Source: Necropsobacter rosorum (GTDB taxonomy: Bacteria > Pseudomonadota > Gammaproteobacteria > Enterobacterales > Pasteurellaceae). From it: 64,000 nucleotides of DNA. The translations under genes and the position numbers were made by a program. A model generated the notes under the pieces. It did not search any database, had not been told where the DNA came from, and worked only from the letters and a program-made list of their open reading frames with translations. Numbering within the stretch: position 1 is the first letter of the stretch; each line of letters begins with the position of its first letter. Positions 10,433-19,771 of the stretch are shown one piece after another. The stretch spans positions 62,001-126,000 of the forward strand of contig CCMQ01000003.1 in the NCBI GenBank assembly GCA_000751835.1, read 5' to 3'.

Positions 10433-11068
10433 ATGAATAAACAACAACGCATCGAAATTCTGACCCGTTTACGGGATCATACCCCAAAACCCACAACCGA
10501 GCTTAGCTATCACTCGCCTTTCGAGCTGCTGATTGCCGTGATTCTGTCGGCGCAGGCCACCGATAAAGGCGTCAACAAAGCCACCGCCAAATTATTTCCG
10601 GTCGCCAACACGCCGCAGGCCATTTTGGATCTCGGCGTGGAGAAATTAAAAGACTATATCAAAACGATCGGGCTGTATAACAGCAAGGCGGAAAATATCA
10701 TCAAAACCTGCCGAGATTTAATCGATAAACATCACGGCGAAGTGCCGGAAAACCGTGAAGCGCTGGAAGCGCTGGCCGGCGTCGGACGCAAAACGGCCAA
10801 CGTGGTGTTAAATACGGCTTTCGGTCATCCGACCATTGCGGTGGATACCCATATTTTCCGCGTCGCTAACCGCACCGGCTTCGCGCCGGGTAAAAACGTA
10901 CTTGAAGTGGAAAAGAAACTACTGAAAGTGGTGCCCGACGAATTTAAACTGGATGTCCACCACTGGCTGATTCTGCACGGCCGCTATACCTGCATCGCCA
11001 GAAAACCGCGTTGCGCCTCCTGCATTATCGAAGATCTGTGCGAATATAAAGACAAAACCGATATTTAA
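10433..11068 (+). CDS. nth: Endonuclease III
   Basis: This DNA glycosylase/AP lyase removes oxidised pyrimidines in base excision repair. The 211 residues include the helix-hairpin-helix LAGVGRKTANVV with catalytic Lys120, Asp138 in VDTHIFRVANR, and the C-terminal [4Fe-4S] loop C-x6-C-x2-C-x5-C (CIARKPRCASCIIEDLC). Length and positions equal E. coli Nth. It sits directly behind rnfE, an arrangement conserved across gammaproteobacteria, and is probably transcribed with rnf. Confidence 0.98.
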   Translation: MNKQQRIEILTRLRDHTPKPTTELSYHSPFELLIAVILSAQATDKGVNKATAKLFPVANTPQAILDLGVEKLKDYIKTIGLYNSKAENIIKTCRDLIDKHHGEVPENREALEALAGVGRKTANVVLNTAFGHPTIAVDTHIFRVANRTGFAPGKNVLEVEKKLLKVVPDEFKLDVHHWLILHGRYTCIARKPRCASCIIEDLCEYKDKTDI

Positions 11069-11120
11069 TCGACCGACTGCGCCATAAACGGCATGATTAT
11101 CAACCCATTAAGGCAATATT

Positions 11121-12488
11121 ATGACAACAAAAACAACTGAAAGACAAACCTGGTCCAGCCGGCTGACTTATGTAATGACGGTTGCCGGGGCGACCGTCGG
11201 CTTCGGCGCAACCTGGCGGTTTCCCTATCTGGTGGGAGAAAACGGCGGCGGCGCTTATGTCTTGCTGTTTTGCATTGCGATGCTGGTTATCGGTATTCCG
11301 ATGATTCTGGTGGAAAACGTTATCGGTCGCCGTCTGCGGGTGAATTCCATCGACGCCTTCGGCGACAGACTGGCAAGCAAACCCATTGCCAAAGGCTGGA
11401 AAATCATCGGCTATATGGGACTGCTCGGCGCGTTCGGTATTATGGCCTATTACATGGTGCTCGGCGGCTGGGTAATCAGCTATATCGTCAATCTGATCAG
11501 CGGCAATCTCGATATTTCGCACACCATCAGTAAAGAAATCGCGCAAAATTTTTATGATCGGCATATTACCGACAGCCCGCTGGCCATTACGCTTTACACC
11601 TTTCTTTTTGTGGCGGTCAATTACATCATTCTGGCCAAAGGCATTATCGGCGGCATCGAACGCTCGGTCAAATATCTGATGCCGCTGCTGTTTGTCTTTT
11701 TACTCGGTATGGTTATCCGTAACATTACGTTACCGGGCGCGATGGAAGGCATTATTTATTATTTAAAACCGGATTTTTCCAAAATCACACCGCAGCTGTT
11801 CATTATGGTGCTGGGACAGGTTTTCTTTGCGTTAAGTTTGGGATTCGGCGTGATCGTTACCCTGTCCAGCTATCTCAGTAAGCAGGAAAATCTGATTCAG
11901 ACCGCCGTCATCACCGGTTTCACCAACACAATTATCGCCGTGCTTGCCGGCTTTATGATTTTTCCTTCCCTGTTCAGCTTCGGCATCGAACCGAATGCCG
12001 GCCCCACGCTGGTTTTTCAGAGTCTGCCGATCGTCTTTTCCCATTTATGGGCGGGGCGCTTTTTCGCCGTGATTTTCTTCAGCTTATTGCTGATTGCCGC
12101 CCTAACCACCTCCATTACCATTTATGAAGTGATTATCACCGCATTGCAGGAAAAACTCAGAATGCGCCGCAGCAAGGCCATCGCACTGACGCTGGGCGGC
12201 ATTTTCCTGTTCGGCAATATTCCGTCGATTTTAAGTAATAATCTGCTGCAAAACGTCACTTTCTTCGGTAAAAATATTTTTGATGCCTTTGATTATGTCA
12301 GCGGCAATATTCTGTTTTTGCTCACCGCTTTGGGTTGCGCCGTTTTTGTGGGTTTCGTGCTGAAAGAAGATGCCAGAAAAGAGCTTTCTTCCACACCGGA
12401 TTCCATTTTCACGACCCTCTGGTTTAATTATGTGAAATTTGTTGTGCCATTAATTATCTTATTGATTTTTATTAGTAATTTAGTGTAA
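11121..12488 (+). CDS. Sodium-dependent transporter, NSS (SNF) family
   Basis: This inner-membrane Na+ symporter, probably for an amino acid, has 455 residues and about 11-12 membrane segments. The first-helix signature AGATVGFGATWRFPYLVGENGGGAYV is typical of the family. The usual first-helix G-x-GN-x-WRFP appears here with TWRFP in place of NVWRFP. The substrate cannot be predicted. It lies 52 bases after nth and may be the last gene of the rnf-nth transcript. A similar gene follows nth in H. influenzae. Confidence 0.92.
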   Translation: MTTKTTERQTWSSRLTYVMTVAGATVGFGATWRFPYLVGENGGGAYVLLFCIAMLVIGIPMILVENVIGRRLRVNSIDAFGDRLASKPIAKGWKIIGYMGLLGAFGIMAYYMVLGGWVISYIVNLISGNLDISHTISKEIAQNFYDRHITDSPLAITLYTFLFVAVNYIILAKGIIGGIERSVKYLMPLLFVFLLGMVIRNITLPGAMEGIIYYLKPDFSKITPQLFIMVLGQVFFALSLGFGVIVTLSSYLSKQENLIQTAVITGFTNTIIAVLAGFMIFPSLFSFGIEPNAGPTLVFQSLPIVFSHLWAGRFFAVIFFSLLLIAALTTSITIYEVIITALQEKLRMRRSKAIALTLGGIFLFGNIPSILSNNLLQNVTFFGKNIFDAFDYVSGNILFLLTALGCAVFVGFVLKEDARKELSSTPDSIFTTLWFNYVKFVVPLIILLIFISNLV

Positions 12489-12629
12489 CCCAAGCTGGGC
12501 GGTTGCGCACCGGCAACCGCTCGTTCCCCGTTTTCGTCCCCTCCCGTAAATAAGACTGAATATCATTACCATATTTATTTTAAATCTGATATATTTAGTC
12601 AACCATTTTTATCCGGAGGACGAAATCAC

Positions 12630-13385
12630 ATGAAAAAAGAGGAAGTCGGCCACAATTTTCTTGCCCGTTTAGGTAAAACGCGTTTGCGTCCGGGCGGCCG
12701 AAAAGCAACGGAGTGGCTGATTGGCAACGGCGATTTCAGCCGCGATAAACAGGTGCTGGAAGTGGCCTGCAATATGGGCACAACCGCCATCGGGCTGGCG
12801 AAACGCTTCGGCTGCCATATTGAAGGGGTGGATCTGGATGAAGCGGCGCTGCGCAAAGCCGAAACCCATATCGCCGCACAAGGATTGCAGGATCTGATTC
12901 ATGTACAGCGCGCCAATGCGCTGTCATTGCCCTTTGACGATGCGAGCTTTGATATCGTCATCAATGAAGCGATGCTGACCATGCTGCCGCTGCCGGCAAA
13001 AATCAAGGCGGTGGGCGAATATTATCGGGTGTTAAAACCGGGCGGTTTTTTGCTGACCCACGATGTGATGCTGACCGGCACAAACCGCGAAGCCGTTTTG
13101 CAGCAACTGCGGGAAGCGATTAATATCAGCGTCACGCCGCTGAGCAAAACGGACTGGATAAAGGTATTTGCCGACGGCGGTTTTCGCAATATCGACACCT
13201 TCAACGGTGAAATGACGCTGCTGTCGCCGCGCGGCATGCTGTATGACGAGGGCCTTCTCGGCAGTCTGAAAATCATTAAAAATGCGCTGAAAACGGAAAA
13301 CCGCGCCACCTTTAAAAAAATGTTTAAGGTATTTAATGATCCGCGCAAACCATTAAACTTTATCGCGGTATGCGCGCAGAAATAA
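12630..13385 (+). CDS. Class I SAM-dependent methyltransferase, substrate unknown
   Basis: This 251-residue Rossmann-fold methyltransferase has motif I VLEVACNMGT at 42-51, the acidic motif II EGVDLDEAAL near 65-75, the FDDASFDIVINEAML region near 105-118 (motif IV) and the post-IV RVLKPGGFLLTHDV. It is a UbiE/Coq5-like small-molecule type by general look. The ribosome site CCGGAGGACG precedes the ATG by about seven bases. It stands alone, with its own promoter region and a USS hairpin downstream. Confidence 0.85.
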   Translation: MKKEEVGHNFLARLGKTRLRPGGRKATEWLIGNGDFSRDKQVLEVACNMGTTAIGLAKRFGCHIEGVDLDEAALRKAETHIAAQGLQDLIHVQRANALSLPFDDASFDIVINEAMLTMLPLPAKIKAVGEYYRVLKPGGFLLTHDVMLTGTNREAVLQQLREAINISVTPLSKTDWIKVFADGGFRNIDTFNGEMTLLSPRGMLYDEGLLGSLKIIKNALKTENRATFKKMFKVFNDPRKPLNFIAVCAQK

Positions 13386-13400
13386 CCTGCCCGGCGAAAA

Positions 13401-13452
13401 AAGTGCGGTAAAAAAGTGCGGTAAAAAAACACTGAATTTTCACCGCACTTTC
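13401..13452. terminator. USS-derived terminator between methyltransferase and uup
   Basis: Two direct USS copies (13401-13409 and 13414-13422) face one inverted copy (13442-13450). The stem AAAGTGCGGT/ACCGCACTTT is flanked by A and T tracts, so the hairpin can terminate both convergent genes. Confidence 0.8.
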
Positions 13453-13476
13453 CACCGTCAAAACACTGCCTGCTTA

Positions 13477-15417
13477 TCAGCTTTTTGCCGCATTGGCTTT
13501 TTCTTCCAGCGCCTCCCAGCGCACAAACGCCTCTTCCAGCCCCTGTTCGGCGTCGGCAAGTGCCTGCAGTTTTGCCGAAGTGTATGCATGATCCTGCTGG
13601 AAAAACTCGGCGCTGCCGATTTCCGCTTGCAATGCGCTGATGTTTTGTTCTAATGCTTCCAGCAACTGCGGCAGCTGTTCCAGCTCGCGCTGCTCCTTGT
13701 AGGATAATTTCGGCGAGCGATTTTTCGGCGCGGCGGCGGAAACCGCTTTATTTTGCACCGCACTTTTCTCACTGTCGGCAACGGTTTTCGGCGCCTGCGC
13801 AGCGGCTTTGGCCGCAAAATAATTGGCCTGCTGCTGTTTGGCATCATGAAAACCGCCGATATATTTATTCAGTACGCCGTCGCCTTCAAACAGATAACAT
13901 TCCGTCGCGGTGTTATCGATAAACTGACGATCATGGCTGACGATCAACAACGTGCCCTGATAATCGGTCAGAATATCTTCCAGTAATTCCAGGGTTTCCA
14001 CATCCAGATCATTGGTCGGTTCGTCTAAAATCAGCAGATTATTCGGCTTAAGCAACAGTTTTGCCAGCAGCAGACGGTTGCGTTCGCCGCCGGATAAGGC
14101 TTTAACCGGCGTCATGGCTCGCTTCGGCGGAAACAGAAAATCCTGCAAATAGCCCAATACATGCCGTTTCACGCCGTTGACTTCAATATCCTGCTTACCG
14201 TCCGCCACATTGTCCATCACGCTTTTTTCCGGATCCAGCTCGGCGCGGTATTGGTCGAAATAAGCAATCTCCAGTTTGGTGCCGCGGCGAATCGCGCCGG
14301 AAGTCGGCTGAATGTCTCCGAGCAGCAATTTAATCAAGGTGGTTTTTCCGCAGCCGTTCGGCCCGACCAAGGCGATTTTATCGCCGCGTAAAATGGTCGT
14401 GCTGAAATGGCTTAGCAAGGTTTTCCCGCCAATTTCATAGCTGACGTCGTCCAGCTCAAACACGATTTTGCCGGAACGGCTTGAGTTATCCAGCTGTAAT
14501 TTCGCACTGCCCAGCACATCGCGGCGCTGACGGCGTTCCTCACGCAACGCTTTTAACGCCCGCACACGCCCTTCGTTACGGGTACGGCGCGCTTTGATGC
14601 CTTGGCGAATCCAGATTTCTTCCTGCGCCAGTTTTTTATCGAACAACTCGTTTTGCAGCGCTTCCACGCGCAGGTTTTCTTCTTTTGTCGTCAGATAGCG
14701 ATCATAATCGCCCGGATAAGACACCAGTTTGCCGCGATCCAAATCCACAATCCGGGTCGCCATTTTGCGGATAAAGGAACGGTCATGTGAAATAAATACG
14801 ATACTGCCGGCAAAGCCTAACAGGAATTCTTCCAGCCACTCAATGGTGTCCACATCCAAGTGGTTGGTGGGTTCGTCCAGCAGCAATACATCCGGCTCGC
14901 ACACCAGCGCTCTGGCCAGCGCCGCTTTGCGCAGCCAACCGCCGGATAAATCGGCTAACTGCGTTTCCGCATTCAGCGTCAGTCTGGCCAGCACGTCGTT
15001 GATTTTATTTTCAAACCGCCAGCCGTCGGTATGTTCCAGCTCCGTTTGAATGCGCGCCAACTGATTCAGCGTTTGTTCACTGCCGTCTTTTTCCAGCCGG
15101 CGGGAAAGCTGATGATATTGTTTTAATAAATCCGCCAGATGACCGATGCCCTCAGCCACATAATCAAACACATTGCCCTGCGCATGCCGCGGCGGATCCT
15201 GCTCCAGACGGGAAACCACCAGCTCCCGCTCAAGTTGCAGACGGCCATCGTCCAGCATAATGTCGCCGGCCAGAATTTTCATTAAGGTGGATTTGCCCGC
15301 GCCGTTACGCCCCACCAGACACACTCGCTCGCCGCTTTCGATATGCAGTTCAGCCTGATCCAATACGGGCTGATCGCCGAAAGCCAGATAACCCTCGGTT
15401 AAACTAATTAATGCCAC
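13477..15417 (-). CDS. uup: ABC-F ATPase Uup
   Basis: This soluble ABC-F protein has two nucleotide-binding domains; the family acts on ribosomes, and Uup also affects transposon excision and replication. I take the GTG at 15417 (V-A-L-I-S-L-T), preceded by CAGGAAT, because homologues start there; this gives 646 residues, while the open frame reaches 15561. Domain 1 shows Walker A GRNGAGKST at about 37-44, LSGGWLRK and LLLDEPTNHLD. Domain 2 shows GPNGCGKTT, LSGGERNR and LILDEPTNDLD. The C-terminal coiled coil (about 560-640) is typical of Uup and binds DNA in E. coli. Confidence 0.96.
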   Translation of the reverse strand: MALISLTEGYLAFGDQPVLDQAELHIESGERVCLVGRNGAGKSTLMKILAGDIMLDDGRLQLERELVVSRLEQDPPRHAQGNVFDYVAEGIGHLADLLKQYHQLSRRLEKDGSEQTLNQLARIQTELEHTDGWRFENKINDVLARLTLNAETQLADLSGGWLRKAALARALVCEPDVLLLDEPTNHLDVDTIEWLEEFLLGFAGSIVFISHDRSFIRKMATRIVDLDRGKLVSYPGDYDRYLTTKEENLRVEALQNELFDKKLAQEEIWIRQGIKARRTRNEGRVRALKALREERRQRRDVLGSAKLQLDNSSRSGKIVFELDDVSYEIGGKTLLSHFSTTILRGDKIALVGPNGCGKTTLIKLLLGDIQPTSGAIRRGTKLEIAYFDQYRAELDPEKSVMDNVADGKQDIEVNGVKRHVLGYLQDFLFPPKRAMTPVKALSGGERNRLLLAKLLLKPNNLLILDEPTNDLDVETLELLEDILTDYQGTLLIVSHDRQFIDNTATECYLFEGDGVLNKYIGGFHDAKQQQANYFAAKAAAQAPKTVADSEKSAVQNKAVSAAAPKNRSPKLSYKEQRELEQLPQLLEALEQNISALQAEIGSAEFFQQDHAYTSAKLQALADAEQGLEEAFVRWEALEEKANAAKS

Positions 15418-15593
15418 TGTTATTCCTGAATTCGTTGTCAAAAAATCAGGCGGAATTTTATCAGTTTCAGGGGCGTTTTTGTAGCAAAGAAAACGCGCCG
15501 GCACGCCTTTCCGCGAAGAAACCTTGATGTTATCCTCAATGCCGCCGGTCAAAAGCGGCACACCTCGCCGCCCGATAGAATCGATAAAAAATA

Positions 15594-15680
15594 CGCCAAA
15601 AAATACCGCACTTTATCCCCTGTTCAACTTCTCAGCCGGCTGTTTGAAAATAAAAAATGCGCAAAAAATACCGCACTTTA
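15594..15680. repeat. Two direct USS-containing repeats upstream of uup
   Basis: GCAAAAAATACCGCACTTTAT-like sequence occurs twice, with USS cores at 15605-15613 and 15670-15678, 65 bp apart. The 289-bp interval 15418-15706 holds nothing else I can identify apart from sequence that must include the uup promoter. Confidence 0.8.
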
Positions 15681-15706
15681 TGATGCCGGGCATCTGCGCG
15701 AAACGA

Positions 15707-16228
15707 TTATAAAAACGGCGTTAATGCCGCGATACAACGTTGCACGACCGTTTCAAAAGCGCCGTCGATATCAATCGGAATCACATCGGTTTCATCCGCC
15801 TGAGGCACTTCCAGCGTATCGAACTGGCTTTTCAGCATTTCCGTTTTCATATAATGGCCTTTGCGCTGCCGCATGCGCGCAAGGATTAATTCAAAAGATC
15901 CGTGCAGGAATAAAAATTTCACGCTTTCGTTGCCCTCACGAATCATATCCCGGTATTTTCGTTTCAGTGCGGAACAGACGATAATGCCGACTTCGCTTTT
16001 ATGCTCGAGACTGAACGCCGCATCACGAATCCGTTCCAGCCACGGCGCCCGATCCTCATCGTTGAGCGGCTGCCCCTGCCCCATTTTGATAATATTCGCC
16101 CGCGGATGCAAATCATCGCCGTCGATTAATTTAATCCCCAAACGATGGGCGACCTCCGTGCCCACCGTCGTTTTTCCGGTGCTGGAAACCCCCATCAGAA
16201 TAAAACTTTTCCCTTTTGTATTCAGCAT
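15707..16228 (-). CDS. gntK: Gluconokinase
   Basis: It phosphorylates D-gluconate to 6-phosphogluconate. The 173-residue enzyme has a P-loop GVSSTGKT at 13-20, the LIDGDDLHPRANIIKMGQGQPLNDEDRAPWL stretch typical of GntK/IdnK, and LHGSFELILARMRQRKGHYM. A GTG sits one codon upstream at 16231, but AAGGAG lies seven bases before the ATG, so I chose the ATG. It is divergent from idnD across a shared control region and completes the idonate-to-6-phosphogluconate route. Confidence 0.96.
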   Translation of the reverse strand: MLNTKGKSFILMGVSSTGKTTVGTEVAHRLGIKLIDGDDLHPRANIIKMGQGQPLNDEDRAPWLERIRDAAFSLEHKSEVGIIVCSALKRKYRDMIREGNESVKFLFLHGSFELILARMRQRKGHYMKTEMLKSQFDTLEVPQADETDVIPIDIDGAFETVVQRCIAALTPFL

Positions 16229-16292
16229 CACAAAACTCCTTAGCCTGACGCCCTCATCTTTCCTGGGGCTACAATAACAAAAATCCGCCCTA

Positions 16293-16308
16293 AAGTTACC
16301 AGTAACAT
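16293..16308. promoter_or_regulatory. GntR/IdnR-type operator, gntK-proximal
   Basis: On the minus strand it reads ATGTTACTGGTAACTT, very near the E. coli GntR/IdnR palindrome ATGTTACCGGTAACAT. It lies about 65 bp before gntK. Confidence 0.75.
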
Positions 16309-16315
16309 CAAATTT

Positions 16316-16331
16316 TGTGATTTACCTCACA
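16316..16331. promoter_or_regulatory. CRP-cAMP binding site
   Basis: TGTGA-TTTACC-TCACA is a perfect match to the CRP consensus TGTGA-N6-TCACA. It lies between the two GntR-type operators in the divergent gntK/idnD region. Confidence 0.85.
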
Positions 16332-16446
16332 AAAAATAAACAACGGCGCGTTATACTGAATCACGTTACCGACAAAAAATTTGAACTTCATCACAATTTA
16401 CGCCAATGAACGCAAATTTCGCTTTACGAAACCGTTCGAAGAATTT

Positions 16447-16462
16447 ATGTTACCAGTAACCC
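16447..16462. promoter_or_regulatory. GntR/IdnR-type operator, idnD-proximal
   Basis: ATGTTACCAGTAACCC matches the GntR/IdnR operator core GTTACC..GTAAC. It lies 20 bases before the idnD start, about 154 bp from the first operator. The cognate LacI-family regulator is not in this window. Confidence 0.78.
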
Positions 16463-16482
16463 AATAAAGACGGAGGCAGAAA

Positions 16483-17520
16483 ATGGATAGAGAAACGCTT
16501 TCCTGTGTGGTAAAAGGGCCAAAGCAGGTGGCCATCATCAAACAGCCGCTGGCCTATGATCCGAACGATCAGCAAACGCTGGTACAAATTACTCGCGGCG
16601 GGATCTGCGGTTCCGATTTACATTACTACCAGCATGGAAAAGTGGGCAATTTTGCGCTAAAACACCCGATGATATTGGGCCATGAGGTGATCGGCAAAGT
16701 GATTAAAACCAGCGCGCCGAATCTCTATGAAGGTCAAAAGGTGGCCATTAATCCGAGTAAGCCCTGCGGCCGGTGCAAATATTGTTTATCCGGTGAAACC
16801 AATCAGTGCGAAACCATGCGTTTTTTCGGCAGCGCTATGTATGATCCCCATATCGACGGCGGATTCACCCGTTTTAAAGTGGTTGATAATGCGCAATGTA
16901 TTCCCTATGCCGCCCACGCGCCGGATGAAGTCATGACATTTGCCGAACCCTTGGCGGTGGCAATCCATGCGGCCAAACGTGCAGGCCATTTACAGGGTAA
17001 ACGTGTCTTTATTTCCGGGGTCGGCCCGATCGGCTGCCTGACCGTCGCCGCCGTTAAGGTATTGGGTGCCAAAGAAATCGTCTGTGCCGATATCAGCGCG
17101 CGTTGTCTGGCGCTGGCCGAGCAGATGGGGGCGGATAAAACACTTAACGCACAGGATGATTTCAGCCAATACCGGCAGCATAAAGGCGCCTTTGATGTGT
17201 CTTTTGAGGCTTCGGGGCATCCCACTTCAATCCTGCGTTGTCTGGATGTCACCAAAGCGCGCGGTACCATCGTGCAGATCGGTATGGGCGGTGCGATCGC
17301 CGATTTTCCTCTGATGCAGCTTATCGCTAAAGAAATCAGCTGGACAGGCACTTTCCGTTTTGTCGAAGAATTCAATACCGCCGTACAGTGGTTAAGTGAG
17401 GGCAAAATCAATCCCCTGCCTTTATTATCAAAAACCTTCCCGTTTACCGAATTGCAGCAAGCGCTTGAAAGTGCGGGAAATAAAAACGCCATCGCAAAAG
17501 TTCAGCTGACTTTTGCATAA
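16483..17520 (+). CDS. idnD: L-idonate 5-dehydrogenase
   Basis: This zinc-dependent medium-chain dehydrogenase oxidises L-idonate to 5-ketogluconate. The 345 residues carry catalytic zinc ligands Cys42 (GGICGSDLHYYQHG) and His67-Glu68 (LGHEV). The structural zinc cysteines 95, 98, 101 and 109 lie in CGRCKYCLSGETNQC. The Rossmann motif GVGPIGCL is near 180. The HYYQHGKVG motif favours IdnD over other polyol dehydrogenases. The ribosome site ACGGAGG lies upstream. It heads idnD-idnO-gntT. Confidence 0.94.
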   Translation: MDRETLSCVVKGPKQVAIIKQPLAYDPNDQQTLVQITRGGICGSDLHYYQHGKVGNFALKHPMILGHEVIGKVIKTSAPNLYEGQKVAINPSKPCGRCKYCLSGETNQCETMRFFGSAMYDPHIDGGFTRFKVVDNAQCIPYAAHAPDEVMTFAEPLAVAIHAAKRAGHLQGKRVFISGVGPIGCLTVAAVKVLGAKEIVCADISARCLALAEQMGADKTLNAQDDFSQYRQHKGAFDVSFEASGHPTSILRCLDVTKARGTIVQIGMGGAIADFPLMQLIAKEISWTGTFRFVEEFNTAVQWLSEGKINPLPLLSKTFPFTELQQALESAGNKNAIAKVQLTFA

Positions 17521-17533
17521 GGGAGAGAACAGG

Positions 17534-18298
17534 ATGAACAACCTTTTTTCATTACAGGGCAAACGTATTTTAATTACCGGTTCCAGCAGAGGGATCGGCA
17601 ATATTCTGGCACAGGGGCTCGCCCGTTACGGTGCCGAGGTGATCATTAACGGCACGGCGCAGGATAAAGCCGAGCAGGCGGCGGAAAAACTGCGCGCACA
17701 AGGGCTCACTGCCCATGCGGTGGCCTTTGATGTGACCGATACGGCGGCGGTTCGGCAGGCAATTGATGAGATTGAACGGCGTATCGGCCCGCTTGATGTG
17801 CTGATCAACAATGCCGGCATTCAACGCCGTCATCCGTTCTGCGATTTTCCGGAAGCGGAGTTTGACGAGATCATTAAAGTGAACCAAAAAGCGGTGTTTA
17901 TGGTGTCTCAGACCGTCGCCCGCTATATGGTGCAACGCCGGCAAGGCAAGATCATCAATATCGGCTCCATGCAAAGCGAACTGGGGCGCGATACCATCAC
18001 CCCTTATGCGGCCTCCAAAGGCGCGGTGAAAATGCTGACCCGCGGTATGTGCGTGGAACTTGCCCGCTACAATATTCAGGTCAACGGAATTGCGCCGGGC
18101 TATTTCAACACCGAACTTACCCGCCCTTTGGTGGAAGACAAGGCGTTTACCGCATGGTTATGTCAGCGCACACCGGCGGCACGTTGGGGCGATCCGCAAG
18201 AACTGGTGGGCGCGGCGGTATTTTTCTCATCCGCCGCCTCAGATTTCGTTAACGGTCAGTTGCTGTTCGTCGATGGCGGCATGCTGGCAGCAGTTTAA
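17534..18298 (+). CDS. idnO: Gluconate 5-dehydrogenase (5-keto-D-gluconate reductase)
   Basis: This short-chain dehydrogenase reduces 5-ketogluconate to D-gluconate. The ATG at 17534 gives 254 residues, the E. coli IdnO length; an upstream in-frame start at 17513 would overlap idnD and is less likely. The cofactor motif TGSSRGIG is at 15-22, NNAG near 91, the catalytic Ser near 144 and YAASK near 158. It follows idnD by 13 bases with a GGGAGAG site. Confidence 0.95.
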   Translation: MNNLFSLQGKRILITGSSRGIGNILAQGLARYGAEVIINGTAQDKAEQAAEKLRAQGLTAHAVAFDVTDTAAVRQAIDEIERRIGPLDVLINNAGIQRRHPFCDFPEAEFDEIIKVNQKAVFMVSQTVARYMVQRRQGKIINIGSMQSELGRDTITPYAASKGAVKMLTRGMCVELARYNIQVNGIAPGYFNTELTRPLVEDKAFTAWLCQRTPAARWGDPQELVGAAVFFSSAASDFVNGQLLFVDGGMLAAV

Positions 18299-18322
18299 GA
18301 TTATTTTAAAGAGGAATTTACT

Positions 18323-19672
18323 ATGTTGATTTTCATCATGATCGCATCGGTTTTGCTGTTGCTCCTGCTGATTATGAAATTTAAAGTGCATGCCTTTGTG
18401 GCGCTGTTTATCGTCAGTTTACTGACCGCACTTGCCACCGGCATTCCCATTGATAAAATTCTGCCGACCCTGCTGAACGGTTTCGGCGGCACGCTGGCGT
18501 CGGTGGCGTTATTAGTGGGGCTGGGCGCTATGATCGGCCGCCTGCTTGAAATCACCGGCGGCGCGAAAGTGCTGGCCGATACGCTCATCAATAAATTCGG
18601 CGAGAAAAAAGCGCCGCTGGCCTTAGGGGTGGCCTCGTTACTGTTCGGCTTCCCGATTTTCTTTGATGCCGGTCTGGTGGTGATGCTGCCGATCATCTTC
18701 AGTGTGGCCAAACGCTTCGGCGGTTCCGTTTTGCGTTACGCCTTTCCGGCGGCCGGTGCCTTTGCCGTAATGCACGCGTTCGTGCCGCCGCATCCCGGCC
18801 CGGTGGTTTCCGGCGATTTATTGGGCGCCAATATGGGATTATTGGTGATCGTAGGATTTCTGTGCGCCATTCCAACCTGGTATCTTTCCTGTTATCTGTT
18901 CGGCAAATATCTGGGACAAAAGATCATGCTGCCGTTGCCGAAATCGTTCCTGAACGCCTCGGCAATTAATGAAACTGCGGTGTTAAATCCGCCGAGTTTT
19001 AAAAAAGTGTTGGCGGTTTTATTGCTGCCGTTGATCCTGATTTTATTTGATACCGGCTTAAACACCTTGTCGGTGACGAACGTCATCGACGGTTCGCAGC
19101 TTTGGGTGGAAAGCCTGCGCTTACTGGGCAAAACGCCGGTTGCGTTGCTGATTACCCTGATCGTCGCCATTATTCTGCTGAAAGACCAGCGCACCGGCGA
19201 GCAAATCGAAAAAATCTGCGATAATGCCCTCGGCCCGATTTGCTCCATCGTGCTGGTCACCGGTGCCGGCGGAATGTTCGGCGGCGTGCTGCGCGCCAGC
19301 GGTATCGGCGATGTACTGGCCGCCATGCTGTCCGATACCGGTATGCCGGTGATCGTCGCCGCCTTCATTATTTCCGCGGCGCTGCGGGTGGCGCAGGGTT
19401 CGGCTACCGTCGCGCTGACCACTACCTCGGCGCTGATTGCACCGACCGTGGCGGCGACCACCGGTCTCAGTCAGTTCGATCTGTGCTTTATCGTGATCGC
19501 CATTGCCTCCGGCGCAACGGTGTTATCCCATGTCAATGACAGCGGTTTCTGGCTGGTCAGCCGTTTCCTTGAAATGGATACCAAAACCACGCTGAAAACC
19601 TGGACGGTACAGGAAACGCTGATCGGACTTGTCGGTTTCGCGCTTTCCGTAATCGGCAGCGTGCTGCTCTAA
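18323..19672 (+). CDS. gntT: Gluconate/idonate permease, GntP family
   Basis: This inner-membrane proton symporter of 449 residues has about 12 or more hydrophobic segments. Family signatures include LLNGFGGTLASVALLVGLGAMIGRLLEITGGA, HAFVPPHPGPV and AGGMFGGVLRASGIG. It imports gluconate or idonate for the adjacent idnD/idnO/gntK pathway. Context cannot decide between a GntT and an IdnT role, so the symbol is provisional. The ribosome site AGAGGAA is good, and the gene ends at a USS terminator. Confidence 0.92.
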   Translation: MLIFIMIASVLLLLLLIMKFKVHAFVALFIVSLLTALATGIPIDKILPTLLNGFGGTLASVALLVGLGAMIGRLLEITGGAKVLADTLINKFGEKKAPLALGVASLLFGFPIFFDAGLVVMLPIIFSVAKRFGGSVLRYAFPAAGAFAVMHAFVPPHPGPVVSGDLLGANMGLLVIVGFLCAIPTWYLSCYLFGKYLGQKIMLPLPKSFLNASAINETAVLNPPSFKKVLAVLLLPLILILFDTGLNTLSVTNVIDGSQLWVESLRLLGKTPVALLITLIVAIILLKDQRTGEQIEKICDNALGPICSIVLVTGAGGMFGGVLRASGIGDVLAAMLSDTGMPVIVAAFIISAALRVAQGSATVALTTTSALIAPTVAATTGLSQFDLCFIVIAIASGATVLSHVNDSGFWLVSRFLEMDTKTTLKTWTVQETLIGLVGFALSVIGSVLL

Positions 19673-19682
19673 TTGCGCATCG

Positions 19683-19730
19683 AAAAGTGCGGTGCGATTG
19701 AGAAAAGTTTTCAAAAAACACCGCACTTTT
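19683..19730 (+). terminator. USS-pair terminator after gntT
   Basis: AAAAGTGCGGTG (19683-19694) pairs perfectly with CACCGCACTTTT (19719-19730), a 12-bp stem ending in T residues just past gntT. Confidence 0.85.
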
Positions 19731-19771
19731 GTTACAATCCTGTCAATTTTCTCAACCGGACAGGATTGAAT

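Noticed and set aside
15418..15561. An upstream start for Uup giving 694 residues
   Set aside because: The extra 48 residues are not family-like; GTG 15417 has a ribosome site and the conserved N terminus.
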